From Axinella damicornis (Eukaryota; Porifera; Demospongiae; Axinellida; Axinellidae), in contig OZ007517.1 of the NCBI GenBank assembly GCA_963931865.1, positions 2,980,164-3,044,163 on the forward strand: a DNA stretch of 64,000 nucleotides, in the 5' to 3' direction. Shown piece by piece: positions 12,342-25,700 of this stretch (position 1 is its first letter; each line of letters starts with the position of its first letter). Under the pieces are notes generated by a model. It did no database searches. It was not told where the DNA came from and saw nothing but the letters and a program-made list of their open reading frames with translations. Both the position numbers and the translations under genes were made by a program.

Positions 12342-13631
12342 CTTAAGGTAGGAAACATGGGTACCGCGATCTCCGAAACCAAGTTGATGGATAAATGGGC
12401 AGCATCAAAGCGTACACAAGTTTCAGCAATACTTTGCATCAAACTGCTCCCTCTGCTTGAAAATGCCCTAAAACTCAATTTTAAGGCCCTCTACTAAACT
12501 GAAAATTTGGACCCTCTCCAAGGCCCCACCCACACTCTGACCCCATCATCAATACACACACAAAACAGGCCAAAAAACTACGGATGGATTTACCACCTGC
12601 TCTCCTCACTTGCAGGCTACAGCCCAAAACTCACTGCCACCCTCAAAAACAGAGGTTTGGCTACCCTAGGCTTTCAAAAAAAATTCCACGCACACCAGCT
12701 AAAACCGACTCAAGCCAAGGGCACTCTTCAAAAGGTCAACCTACCCCCTGCAAAACTAGGGATGCTTTTCCACGTTCACCTCTCGGTTACAGAGTTTTGG
12801 CCACACATCTACTCCCTCTCATCAGCCCAGTCCAGCTACCAAACCAGCCAAATTCGCCCTAACACGAAAATGGGCGGGGCCTGTAATGCCGAAAGGTCAA
12901 CTCTCTAGAGTACCTTGGCCAGGGAGCTGTCGGAGGCTGTTCACTTTCCAGGCTGTTCTTCGGCCACTTCAGCAGCCCAACAAACATTCTGCTCACTCGA
13001 CCTAGCTATTCACACTCAGATAGCCCGTTGCTACATTCAATAAGCCAAAATAGCTTCTTACGTAAAAAAAAAAAGAAAAAAAAAAAAAAAAAAAGAGTGT
13101 TCAAACAAATCTTCAAAGTACCGCACGGCCACATCAGAGTACCGATTTGAAACTTGAAAGGGCCGCTAGCCGCATCAAAGAGAGAAGCCCCCCTTGTTTA
13201 TTCCGGTTGCCGCCATGGGAAAACGTAAACAGATGAATAACTCTATATAACCGTATGCGAGTGATGTCATCTCATTAATTATTCATGAGCAAAATTGCGC
13301 GATTTCGCCGATGCCATGCTTCCTACCTTAACTAGAATGTAAAAATGGATCCACCGTTTTCTATGGTTTCATGTTACAGTCAGCACTGCATTTGACATAT
13401 AACCTCATCCACAGGTATTACACTCAGTTCAAAGGTCAAGTATGTTGCTAAGGAAATGGAGTTGGAGAGGGATTGGGGATGAGTCTATACTTGACACTCA
13501 AATTAAAGTTCCTAGCCACTGAAATAGTGAATGGAGTAGTTTATAGTTTGCTGCATAGATTACTATAGTATCATACAGCAAAGTGCTGTACACAAATTGT
13601 TCCTTTACAAAGACCCTTATCGTCACCCAGC

Positions 13632-13748
13632 CTATGTATATAACAACTTCAATTGTTGCAGTACTCCAGTATCAAGGGATATATTGTACCTATGTATATA
13701 ACAACTTCAGTTGTTGCAGTCCTCCAGTATCAAGGGATATATTGTAAC
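13632..13748. repeat. Two-unit direct repeat of about 59 bp in intron 6 of module 1
   Basis: The block starting TATGTATATAACAACTTC occurs twice with two or three differences. Confidence 0.75.
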
Positions 13749-13932
13749 TTCCTAGGAAAACATGTCAGCAGTCAGATGACAAAGGCAATGGTTAAATTAA
13801 CAAACACAGTGATGTAAATAGAACCATGCCTTCAAACAACTGGATGATTAGAGTGGGTATGGAAATTTCAGCAGCAACTTTCCAAATGACTGTTAAACAG
13901 TGTGAGAGTTAATTAAATGCCACCAAACTCAC

Positions 13933-16900
13933 CTCCAAGTTCAATGGTAGTTGCATTGCTACCATTCAGTCCAGCTGAGTTGGTCACCTCACAGTGGTAT
14001 GAACCGAGGTAAGATTCTGTCAGGATGCTAATGGTCAGCATGCTACCGGTTTCATTGAGCGTCATGGAGTTGTTGTGTACCCATGTGTAGGTGTAGCTGC
14101 CCATGGGATTGCTCCTCACGACAGTGCAGATGAGGGTGGTGGAGTTTCCAACCACAACCCTCGTGAGAGTCGCTGTGACCTGCACCTCTGGTGGTACTGC
14201 ATCGGAACAAGTGATACAACACATGTAACTAATGACCATATACTGGATACCTCTTAGCAACTGTGCATACATTGGAGTAGAATACCAGATCAGCTGTTGA
14301 TATGCTTACGTACCTAGTACTTGGACACTGATAGTAGCATTGTTTGTGTTCTCCACTTCTCTATGTGAGTTCAGGCCCACACATGCGTACTCTCCATCAT
14401 GTGCTGGGTAGGCTATGCTCTCTATCCTGAGCACTGAAGTGACGTTACCATCTGTGAAGCTAACCATTGTGCTTGCTCCAGTCCCATTTACCGTTGCTTC
14501 CAAATCGTTCACAATGTCACTCTGTGGAGATTGTGCCATTGAGGTCCCAAGGTACCACGTAATGGTGGGGACGGGATTGCCAGTAGAGAAGCAGGAGATA
14601 TTGACAGAGTCTCCTTCAATCGCTGTGACATCACCAGTCAGATTCATGGTTACTGGTTCACCTGCATTCAATGAAAGGGTGTGTAGGCAAGTCACTAATA
14701 CAACACGAGATTCTGACTAGCTAGCTACACTGGTCACCACGACTACTGGCATATGCACCGAAATTACTGGCTACAAAATCACTGTGGTTGTACGACATTA
14801 ATTGGGACAAGTAAATTCAGCGTTCACTGTAGTATCCCCAAGGTAAGGCAATGGGACTCACTGAGCTTGAGCACTGTCATAACTTTAATCAGATAGCTAG
14901 CTATCTGGAAGCCGTTGTATCAAGGCTTCTACTCAGCAAAATGGTTAAGTGCTCACCTACTGCTGCATGTAGCAGCTATATACCAGAGCTGATTTATGTC
15001 ATGAATATATAACTTTTGTGAGTGTTGTGCATGAGTGCTGTACATGACTGACTTTTCAGGTCATGTAACTTGCAAGTTCCAGTTGCTAAATGTCTCAGCT
15101 CTTTATACCTATACCCATGTTCTAAGTACCGTATGTTATGTGATGTAATAGAAGTCTTATGGTGCTTACTGTATCTTGTGACAAAGAATTGTACATTTGT
15201 TTGCCCAGCAGTAGGAGGAAGATCTGCTTCATACACTCCCAGGTCATCGGTGGTGGTGGGTTGGCGAACATAGATTTCATGGAAGTTTGAAAACTCGTCT
15301 TGTGATAAACTGAGCTGAGTTCCATTTCTTGACCACTCAAACTGCCGATACTCTCCTGATGCACTTGTTTCAATGATCAGCTTCTCGGGAGGGTCAAGAA
15401 CGATGATATCAGGGGAGATTCTCTCCAGTGCGACAGCACCTGTGTAATACATAAGTCAATCACTACACTGCATGGTAACCAGGTTAAAGTTCGAATACAC
15501 ATTAACAGACATTAGCTACTTACTCAGATAATACACGATTGTGCTACCAGACAGGCTCATAAATCTGTGTCCATGGCCTTTCCAGAGTACAGAAATGGTA
15601 CCTACATGTATATAGCTATGCTTTCTCTATCATAATACTTTCTGGATGGATTCTACACCTGTTACCATGGCGTTACCATGGCAATTTAGCTTCAGTCACT
15701 GGTGGCAACCGGTGCAGTAATGTTGAAGTCAAGGCTGGCACAGCAGGGTTACTTCTGGCCGACATTTTACAGTGATCTGGCCCTGCTGTAGGTTACGAGC
15801 TTTGCCAAACAATGCAGTCATGCTGCGTAGCTATATGTAGACAATATTATAGCTTTCACTAGCAAAAACATGCACACCGCATGGATTTTTTTGAGATCTG
15901 GTCACATGAAAATACACTCACTGAGAGGAGTGACATTTAGGCACATGTAGCTATTGTGGTTCAGTCTCCTGTGTGGGTGGGGACTTGTACAAAGATGAGT
16001 GCACAGTCTGTCGCGACCTCTCAGAGATATGACTTTGACTAAAATATTGCAAAATGAAATTCCTGTCTCGATATCCATGACCAGATATGTACTTCTTAAA
16101 ACAGAGTCTACCACCAACCTGTGTCCAGTTTCAGGGGTGTGGTAGTGATCACTTCAGAATCACTGTCCACATCAGTGAAGATACACTGGTACACACCGAC
16201 ATCAGAGGGACCGAAGTTGGAAATTTGAAGATAACTGTCCCTTCGCCGACCACCAAAGACCACACTCTCAGTAAAGGTAATCCTACTATCAGTAAGCACT
16301 TGCTCTCCATTCCTAACCCACACCACTGAGGGAGGACTGAAAATCCCTGCGCCTGCATCTCCCACATGACCACCAACACACCGCAACAACTTGTCACTAT
16401 CTGTAGTACCAACCGGATCTACTGTAGAACCAAGTTGTACTGCTGTCCGGTTGTCAAGTGGGAATACAAAACCTTCAGTGACAGTTTCCTTTGCAACAGG
16501 ATCTGTCTCAACCCTCAGTGGGTTAGCACTTGAGCCAAAAGCTGCAGGGAAAAAATACCATGTATATGGTACCACAGAATTTGTGCGCGCGATAACAGCT
16601 ATTTCAAATAAGGCTCCACTAACTAAAGGCTCCTGCTCCTATATCCACTCAGACATAAATACTGACCCTGTCTGCTGGCAGTGGAACCAGCATGGCCTAC
16701 CTGTGAGAGAGAGTATGGAGCTACTCACAGTTGCTGTTCCATCACTAGCTTGACACATGTAGCTACCATCATCGTCAGCTAGCCCAAAGTTATCAACCAC
16801 AAGTGACGAGGAGGTCGACATATCAGTAACATTACTGCTGCTCCTGATTCGAATGTGAGGAGGGTCACTGACAAGAGTCACTCCATCTTTTATCCAGGTG

Positions 16901-18872
16901 ATAGTCGGAGTTGCAGTTTCTGAGTTTCCAGTACAGTACAGCCAGATCACAGACTCTTCCACAATGCTGTGGCTCCCGCTATTCTCTTGGAAGAGGACAT
17001 CCGGGAGGGTGGTGACTGTTAGCTGGCCATTCACAGCTGAGAGGATGAGAGGGTATAATTATAATGGTGAATCACATAGCAGTTGGTCAGTCACAACCTC
17101 ATTGATTCAAACGGTCAGTGGTTTACAATTGCATTTGAGCAATAATTATGCTAGAATAATAGCAAGGTGCTGGCACAAATTGTTACTTGTTAACTCAATA
17201 TCCATGGCAGAGTCAACTGGAGAAGCGAGTCCAACAGTGACCAGCACAAGGACAGTGTATCTAAGATGGCAGCAAGGATAAAACAAGGGAGAGACAAACT
17301 CCAGTGGGAGGGATGCTTGGTCCCTCTTAATTGCAATTCTAGTTCTCAAGCATGTACTTACACTGCACAGTGAAATGATCCTTTGAAGGCACCTAGCAGT
17401 AATTAGTAAATCCACTATGGTATGTAGCTATGTGACATTTTATTCAGGATCGAGTTGAGGCCTCAACATATTGCTGTCATAGCTACCCCACTACGTACAA
17501 ATAATAGTCTAAGAGTTGTAGCAAATCTGTCTATATAAGTCTCGGTACCATGTGCAGACCCTCACGTATGTGGTTTCAATTATGAATGAGCATGATTAGA
17601 GCACAGTCAGAGCAAGACACTTAATTGCATGGGAATAACATGGAAGAATTCTGGAATGGAATAGTAATAGATTAGCTGTGAACTGCTCAGCGTGCAGAGC
17701 TGATGCAGCAGTGACTACTGTGCACGTATACTGAAAAACAAATGATCATTTTCTTCTGTACTCTGGAGGCTAGACACTCTCCTTACAACGTGTCACTACA
17801 GCATGACAAACATGCAAGTATTTGTGAAGCTTTGAAGGGAGCACATTGATAACATTCCCATGGCCTCTTATTTTAATTCCCTACCATGTTGACAGTGAAC
17901 CCTATGTAACACTCTAGTAAGTTTGTTGTTGAACAATTATCCTGTATATATGCAGGCTACATTGAGAATACACAGGATGTATCTACCTCAGAAGTATCCA
18001 GATAAACTAAACCTACACCAACAATAATTATGTTGTCATGCGATACCGAAACAACGCATTTGCTTGCACTGTTTAGCATTAACGTTTAAAAGAATGTAAA
18101 AAATTGCAGCCGCAATCTCACAGACATGTACAAGGAATGTATGTTGCTCCCTGAGTTAACAGGCTCACAGTAATTGAGTCCTGCATTGTTGTAAGACAAC
18201 ACACAGGACTGTAGATAGCTGGATTGAGGATTGCACACATTGGAGTACTCACAGCCTCAGACGATAGCACTTCATATCTCCCTAATGGGCTCAGAATGTA
18301 TAGAACTAATGCAGCTGATTATGGTGCTACGGAACACCCGTATTTTGAGTACAGTTCTGTCACCACCACATAGCTACACACACACACACACATGCACACA
18401 CACACACACACGCACACGCACACGCACACGCACACGCACACCACCACCACCACAATCAAAACTATAGTGTACCAATTTAGTGACAGATCAAGTCTGCCGG
18501 CATGGCACCACATCCACCCCCTCTCCCTCCGAGTATAGAGACACGCACACTTTAGACGTGTGCGTAGAGCGTACCAGTCTGGGTGGCTCCAGGCACAAGT
18601 GTGGGGGTGTCCCGGACACCCAGCTAATTCCTTCACACAGTTGCTGAGAAGCACACCATTTCATGCCTGCAAGGGCAGGGGAGTCCGGACGCTCCGCGAA
18701 CTTCTTCCTACAAGCAACTGTGCAAAGAAGGGTGTCCGGACCCCCCCCCCCCCCCCCCCCCCCCCCGTCCGGATACCCCCGCGCTGACTCTATGTCTATG
18801 TATGCATGCATACAGTACGTCCTCACCTACAACAAAGCAGAGAAGCAACTCAGCAATTGCAGTGATCTTCAT
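13933..18872 (-). CDS. IgSF module 1: signal-peptide exon plus five extracellular exons
   Basis: Exons: 18827-18872 (ATG and signal peptide), 16701-17036, 16119-16541, 15170-15439, 14314-14661, 13933-14196, all joined in phase 1. The N-terminus is a short hydrophobic leader that continues into exon 2 and could be cleaved after a VNG triplet. Exons 2, 3, 5 and 6 have the Cys, Trp and Y.C pattern of Ig domains; exon 4 (90 aa) keeps the W and D.GVY positions but lacks the cysteine pair. Every exon has exactly the same length as its counterpart in the gene at 22.8-29.05 kb, so this is a recent tandem duplicate. Unlike that copy, no transmembrane exon follows. The last exon ends in phase 1, so it could splice to the Ig array below 7980 or to a short local 3' exon near 10.55 kb. 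The donor of exon 3 is GTTGGT, conserved in both copies. Confidence 0.8.
17037..18826 (-). other. Intron 1 of IgSF module 1
   Basis: No coding sequence recognised. It contains a CA-rich microsatellite at 18373-18440 and a 27-bp-class poly-C tract near 18740-18766 flanked by GTCCGGA motifs. Parts near both ends match intron 1 of the paralogue. Confidence 0.6.
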
Positions 18873-19932
18873 CGCTTCAGATCTTCCGTCTCGGACAAAG
18901 CTGCTTCGAGCCACCACTTGCTCCTTCCGCACTAGGTATATACTAGCGTCGGTGAAATTCTATGAAGCACAATGTAAATACTTTCTGCGTGCAGCAATGT
19001 GCGATTTCGATTTTGCGTTTTAAGTGCTGTAGCTACGTAGCTATATATAGTGCTGTCACATAGTGTCATGGCCCCAGAACGGAAGTACCACTTTGATCTT
19101 GCAACGCAGGAGGAAGTTAATTGACTTGCTATAGATACGCATCAGAAACATTGGGAATGTGCATAGGTATACCAATTCGGCAAATGAACGACCAAAGCAA
19201 CATTCGGTTCTGACCGAAATGATCCTTGTCACAATTATTGCTTCCTGGTGCACAGCTGAATTCTGTCTCACTTGTTGTTCCATGCAATCTGTCTGGGAGG
19301 TGCAATGGGAGCCTGCAGAATTTCGGCGCAAGTTAGACTAGGTATTGGTAATGTGCTTTGATCTTTTGAGGTCTCTAAGATCTAACAGACACCTCATCAA
19401 AAATTCAAATTTTGAAATTGAAGGTATACCCCATAGCTAGTAGCTATAAGCCAGCTATTGCAATCGATCTCTTTGCCGTTTAGAGACCTTCATTTGGGAT
19501 GCACCTATAATCATCTTGGGCTTAAGAAGTGATTATATACAGGTAGCATCCCGAAAGTCTCTAAAACAGCTAAGATACCTGATTGAGTGCAATAACCTAG
19601 GCATTTGTAATTATAGCTCAGGACAACAGACACAGTGGTTTTGAGGGTGATCTTTTGAAGTGATAGACCTTGCGATAGAGGATGCAGACTTGCACGTTGC
19701 CTACAGCCCTAGGCCTTGTAGCTACAGACTTCAGAGATATAGGTAACTAGTAGACCAGTTCAAAGTGATTGTTTTATAGCTACGAATTGACTGTCTCAAT
19801 CTAGACAGCATGTTGGTGAGAAGCTAGAGTTAGGTACTGTGGTTTCGTCTTTCTAGATTAGCTATTTGCCAGTCTATCACTCAAGCCCACTTCCCCTTGC
19901 TGATAATGATAAGTGATAGACAGATAGATAGA

Positions 19933-20042
19933 TAGCCTCGTTCCCAGGCCTTCTCACCCCAGCGTTTGTCGCTTGCAGTACCGGCGTTAGTACTGCAAGT
20001 GACAAACACTGCATGGGGTGAGAAGGCCAGGGAACAAAGCTA
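19933..20042. mobile_element. TAGCCTCGTTCCCAGG MITE copy
   Basis: A fold-back with arms from TAGCCTCGTTCCCAGGCC to a degraded right end. The centre carries the GTTTGTCGCTTGCAGTAC hairpin shared with the copies at 32.8, 41.0 and 45.4 kb. Confidence 0.85.
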
Positions 20043-21027
20043 ATACTAGTTTGGAGAGGAATGTCCCTTCGATCAGCCTGTGGTTGGTCCACCAGGGAAT
20101 TACCATAATCCTGCAGATGGTGATAGTCGGCAGAAATGAATAAATTGGGCGGTAAATTCAAGCAAGATGCCATCAGCTGGTTCCATCAGACAAGGGATCA
20201 TGGTGATCATGTTCATTGACCTTTTTATTCCACAAGAGTAGCCTCGTTCCCAGGCTCCTCCCCATCTTTTGTCACATACTGTGGCATAGATGACGGTAAA
20301 TTGTACTCAAAACAGATATTGATTTTTTCCTTCAAATGGTTGTGTGTCCATTTTACGTTGCCTATTGTCCATATTGGTGTTCCTTTCTCTGCATTGCAGG
20401 GCCCATTATGCTCCTCTACAGACTGAGACTATCAAGTGTGCAATAAACAATAGTATAGGGGCTCTCAATAGCTATAGTGATCAGTATATGTATCATTTTT
20501 AGTAATTATGTATCATTTATTTGTGCCTAGTGTTATCAGTTTATGAAACAATTTACCTCAGTCCATTAAGTCGTCTCCATTGTTACCATCATTCTGTTTA
20601 TTGTTTCAAGAAAATGTTACACTCTCATATGTTCATTTAAGCCCATGTTCAATTAGTATTTCATGTGTCTTGTGTAATTACACTAAACTATTATATAAAA
20701 AGACGGACTCCTGGAACAAGGACTGGACTGGGAATGAATTGAAATTTTCCATAAACAATAGTATAGGGGCTCTCAATATCTATATTGAAGACTTCTGGAA
20801 TAAGGACTTCACTGGGAATTGACTGACATTTTCCATACTAGCTGTACTGTATTATAGAAATGTCCTGGGACGATCGGCAGTATATATAGGGACTCTATGA
20901 CTACATACCACATAAGAAAGATTAAAGATAAATATTATCCTCACATGCATGGATGTTCCCCACTCAGGAAACAGAAATACGGTGTATAAAAATACCAGGT
21001 GTGGACACTGTCCCTTCACTCACTCTC

Positions 21028-21372
21028 AGGGGCGGCAGCGGCATAGAAGAAGTGGTACGGCCCAGTCGTAGCGCAGAGGCGCGAAGAAGCGCCGATCTGT
21101 CCGCGCGAAGCGCGGAAAAAAAATTTCGCATGTATTTTCAGCGATGAGGAAGCGCTCTCGTTGCACCAAAATGGCCGTTTTGGGAAAGAAAAGACCTTGG
21201 CTGCTGTGGAGTTTCAATGGTAGGCCCACATTAGGACGACAAACAGATGCCATTGCCGAGTCTGCATAATAAGTAGATTATGCGTGACTACACTGCACGT
21301 GATATTATAATCAGGTCGGCTGGAAAAGTGGTCCGGCCAAAGCCGGACCAGCCGGACCGGCGGCGCCGCCTG
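21028..21372. mobile_element. Non-autonomous element with GGCGGCGCCGCC end, copy 2 (inverted)
   Basis: Inverted relative to 11939-12341. It has a GGCGGCAGCGGC left end and a GCGGCGCCGCC right end. A GCTCTCGT-type block is shared with the element at 30901-31412. Confidence 0.7.
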
Positions 21373-21762
21373 TGACTCTCCATGTGGTGTGTCACTGTCC
21401 GGCAAAACACGCATTACTACAGTTATCCCAACAGGCTCAAAGTGAACCGTAAACTCTTTAAAAAACAGATTAAGGAAGCAAAAACCCCAAAGCCTAGAAA
21501 CCCCATAATTATATATTCTTATGGGAGCTCGATCATGCTGGCTTTTGCAGTCATTCGTTGGTAAAGAGCTAATAAGTAGCTACACAGGTGCCCGTTGGAG
21601 GTCCAGTAAACTGTGATGTGTCAACTGCATTTCACAATATGTATTATCAAAATACTTGCAGCATAGGAAAAAAAAAACTAATGTAGTCACTGCATGTATG
21701 TGCATAGTAGGAGCTACACACTATATCGATTCCAAAGTAACTAACATCAAAAGTAGCTATTA

Positions 21763-22730
21763 AGGTAGCACATACCCCCTCAGGGCCATTAAGGGCTGGG
21801 ACCAGCAGTTCGGATGCTATATTTGGGCCGAGTTCAGGTCAACATTTCAAGGAGTGAAAATGTGTTTGAAACTTTTCATCACTATGTTTGTAGTTCCACC
21901 CTTTATGTTTACAGTGACGTCACTTTTAGCCCCGCCCACCCAATTAGTTGGCTGCACCAGCCCCGCCTTCTACCTATACTAATGCACTAAACGCGTCATG
22001 CGGAATTCTAGCGAGCAAAATCACCGGATTGTTCCTGGACCAATATGAACTTTATCATCAGCTCCACCTTTTGGCCGTTGGGAATAGTCGATATCTCCTT
22101 CCAAGGGGCTGCTACTGGCAAATGTGCCACACCCACTACCCATTTTATCCTCCAGTTTGCTACTTCAGCGGCAACATACGAACTTTTCCCAACGGCGAAA
22201 TCCAAGGCAATCGTACATGTTTTCCTTTGAACTCAACAGTAGCTTCCAACATCGTTCGGGCGAATTCCGCATGCTTTACTTCCGTGAAAGAGCCACTGTA
22301 TGCGGCCATGATGAGCTATTAAGTACCTAGCACGTGCGACTAAACGAGATACATGTGACTGTCACGTGCGTGAAAGTTTTCTGTACAACCGCACGAAACC
22401 GATAAGTGCTTGGAACGATTCTTAGGAAGACTCCCGGTGTGAGATCTGTAGTGATGAAGCGCATGCAGTCCTCAACAAGCTCCCTTTTGCAAGGTAAGAA
22501 TTTTAGCGTGTGACAGATCGCCTGACTTGCGGTTTATATAATTTTGCCCACTTCCTCGTCGCTATAGTGAAATCGTTTACCGCAATCGCGTTCGTATGGT
22601 ATCGGGAAGCGCGCGCACAACTGCTGGTCCCAGTCCTTACAAGGCCTGAGCCTTTACGTTAGGTTACCTTTAACCGTCAGGGCGCCCCGACAGTTAAAGG
22701 TAACCTACTGTAAAGGGGTATGTGCTACCT
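21763..22730. mobile_element. 968-bp inverted-repeat element ending AGGTAGCACATACCCC
   Basis: The first bases AGGTAGCACATACCCC and the last bases GGGGTATGTGCTACCT are inverted copies. Inner segments are also inverted, e.g. ACCAGCAGT/ACTGCTGGTCC and GCCGTTGGGAA/TTCCCAACGGC. A tight palindrome lies at 22665-22712. The open frames inside are shadows of this symmetry. It ends 57 bp before the stop codon of IgSF module 2, in its 3' flank. Confidence 0.8.
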
Positions 22731-22786
22731 GAAGTTAGTGTATTTCTTACATCATGTTCTGTCCGTTTTCGAAGACCAGGCTGATC

Positions 22787-25700
22787 TTAAGGGCTGGGCT
22801 TGAGATCCTGTTTCTCATCAATCTCCTCCTCCCCATCACGTTTTGCAACATCTTCTGGAAATTCCTCCTCTGGTTTAATTATTTCATAAGCAACATCGGA
22901 GTGCTTAGGACTGAAAGGAAAGTGAAAATTAAGACAAGGTGATCAAGAAGCTTTTACTGACACTGGAATGATTCCAGGGTAATGTGAGCACTTCCTTACC
23001 TCTGTTTCCTTCTTCTCCATACCAGAACAGCTACCACAATGATTATAACCACTATGATGATCAGCAGCACCACACAGGCAGCCGCAGTACCTCCGCCAAG
23101 TGCAGCGACATTTATGCCACCCGGTCTACTGCCCTGTGGTTCTGAAACAAGCACAGTTGGTACTACATACACACTGGAGTTGAGTGTATTTGGAAGTATG
23201 GATCATTTCCTAGGTTCAGTAGTTTTTTCACTCATCTGAAATAATGCACCTCTAATGCCATTTAGAATGTTTGGATGATTCGAGTGGGTTAGGTCAGCAG
23301 CTGCCGTATAGTCGCGCGTTATTAGGCACAGCTCACTTATAGGCGCATATTTGCTGTTATAGGCGCAGGTTCAACTCTCATCCCAGGTACTCGCTGTTAA
23401 GCGCTGCAGTTTTCTTCCAGAAACTCGTGATCCTATGGAGTGGAAAACGGCAGTTGAAGCGCACTTCCTATTCGAGGAATGTCATTACTGTTATTAGGCG
23501 CATCTCACTTATAGGTGCATATTTCCTCCCTGTGGAGTTATAGGCGCATGTGCCTAATAACGCGCAACTGTGGTATTGATTGTTAAACAGTATGAGAGCT
23601 AATTAAAGGTCAATACCAAAGCTCACCTCCAAGTTCAATGGTAGTTGCATTACTACCATTCAGTCCAGCAGGGTTGGTTGCCTCACAGCGGTAGGTACCG
23701 AGGTTAGATTCTGTCAGGATGCTAATGGTCAGCATGCTACCGGTTTCACTGAGCGTCATGGAGTTGTTGTGTACCCATGTGTAGGTATAGCTGCCCACGG
23801 GATTGCTCCTCATGACAGTGCAGTTGAGGGTGGTGGAGTTTCCAACCACAACCCTCGTGAGAGTCGCCGTGACCTGCACCTCTGGTGGAACTGCATCGGA
23901 ACAAGTCATACAACACATGATACCACATTTCTTAGCAAATGCATGTTTGTAACTTTAAAGTTGGAGTAGAATACCAGATCAGCTGTTGATATGCTTACCT
24001 AGTACTTGGACACTGATAGTAGCATTGTTTGTGTTCTCCACTTCTCTATGTGAGTTCAGGCCCACACATGTGTACTCTCCATCATGTGCTGGGTAGGCTA
24101 TGCTCTCTATCCTGAGCACTGAAGTGACGTTACCATCTGTGAAGCTAACCACTGTGCTTGCTCCAGTCCCATTTACCGTTGCTTCCAAATCGTTCACAAT
24201 GTCACTCTGTGGAGATTGTGCCATTGAGGTGCCAAGATACCACGTGATGGTGGGGACGGGATTGCCAGTAGAGAAGCAGGAGATATTGACAGAGTCTCCT
24301 TCAATCGCTGTGACATCACCAGTCAGATTCATGGTTACTGGTTCACCTGCATTCAATGAAAGGGTGTGTAGCCAAGTCACTAATACAACACAAGATTCTG
24401 ACTAGCCGCACCAGTCACCATGACTATGGGCATGCACCAAAAATTACTGGCTACAAGCAATTTTGTCTTCCCAAGCCTCAAGTACAGAGCTCACTGTAGG
24501 ATCATGCCATGGGCATCAAGGAGCTTGCCTTAGCTGGGGTGTGATCATAATTCATGTCTCGGATACGTATCAGCAAGCCAAATAATTCATCTCAGCCAAT
24601 TTTTTGTGTCGCATAATGTGCATACATGCTCACTGTAAAATTGTTTTAACTGAGCATGGTTATATAGCTACCTCAGTTGGAATTGGAAAGCACCTCAAGG
24701 CAAAGTAGTTTACAGCACTCCTTTTGGGATTCACACAATGTGTCATACAGGTTGAATCGTTTGTGGAGCTTATAGGGGACACTTAGGGACATTTGTTGTA
24801 TAGTTTAGAGGGACACTCCGGCAACAAGCAGGCACAATGTATTTAGGGACACAAGCAGGCCCATTGTATGCAAGATTTTAGGGAACACTCTGGTAACAAA
24901 CAGACACATTGTATGCACGTTGTAAGCTTTTAGGGGAAACTTTGGTAGCTATAACACACACATGCAAATATACTTTTAAGGGACACTGATAGCTAGCAAG
25001 CAAGCAGATTGTATGCACATTGTAATGGACACATTGGTAACAAGTAGGCAGAGTACCATCGACCTCCATCCAGGGCACTCTTGAGCTGTACTAGCTGGAT
25101 AGCATTTTAGGATGCATGCTTTTGCAACTGGGTTAACCAAACTCAGTTGAAACAACCCTTGTCTTTTGATATAGATGTTAGTAGACTCTGAGCTGTGGCT
25201 AGTTTAGCTATATGTGTAAGGCTTATGTGAGTGCTACACATGACCGACCTTTTCTGCAGGTCACATGACCTGCAAGCTCCAATGTCTGTGAAGCTCTTTA
25301 TGCAATGTGTCATGCTTCATTTGCATGTGACTTTGCCATAGGAAAACAGATTACTTAACAGGAGTTGTGAAGTACATAGCAATGTAATGTAAGAGATGGT
25401 CTTATCGGGTCCTTACTGTATCTTGTGACAAAGAATTGTACATTTGTTTGCCCAGCAGTAGGAGGAAGATCTACGTCATACACTCCCAGGTCATCCGTGG
25501 TGGTGGGTTGGCGAACATAGATTTCATGAAAGTTTGGAAACTCTTCTTCTGATAAACTGAGCTGAGTTCCATTTCTTGACCACTCAAACTGTCGATACTC
25601 TCCTGATGCGCTTGTTTCAACGATCAACTTCTCAGGAGGGATGAGGACAATGACTTCAGGAGAGACTCTCTCCAGTGTGACAGCACCTGCGTAATACACA

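Larger units (their letters stand above)
8000..13932. other. Gene-free, transposon-rich interval between the Ig array and IgSF module 1
   Basis: No convincing exon was found. It holds a poly-G tract at 8631-8652, a dispersed repeat at 8755-8960, a fold-back element at 9268-9745, a G-rich tract near 10278-10330, a three-unit tandem repeat at 10598-11222, a GC-ended element at 11939-12341, an unrecognised C-rich stretch at 12480-12900 with open frames but no known domain, and an A-rich tract near 13064-13094. It may be one large intron, since the flanking exons share phase 1. Confidence 0.6.
18873..22786. other. Intergenic region between the two IgSF genes
   Basis: Lies between the start of module 1 and the stop codon of module 2. 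It holds a MITE (19933-20042), a solo MITE end near 20239, a GGCGGC-ended element (21028-21372) and a 968-bp inverted-repeat element (21763-22730). Repeated TAGCTA motifs occur throughout. No gene was seen. Confidence 0.6.

Noticed and set aside
12021..12908. Open frames of 90-158 aa on both strands
   Set aside because: The first part is a transposable-element copy (matched at 21 kb); the rest has no recognisable domain and biased composition.
21948..22322. 124-aa frame
   Set aside because: Lies wholly inside an inverted-repeat element with open frames in several registers.
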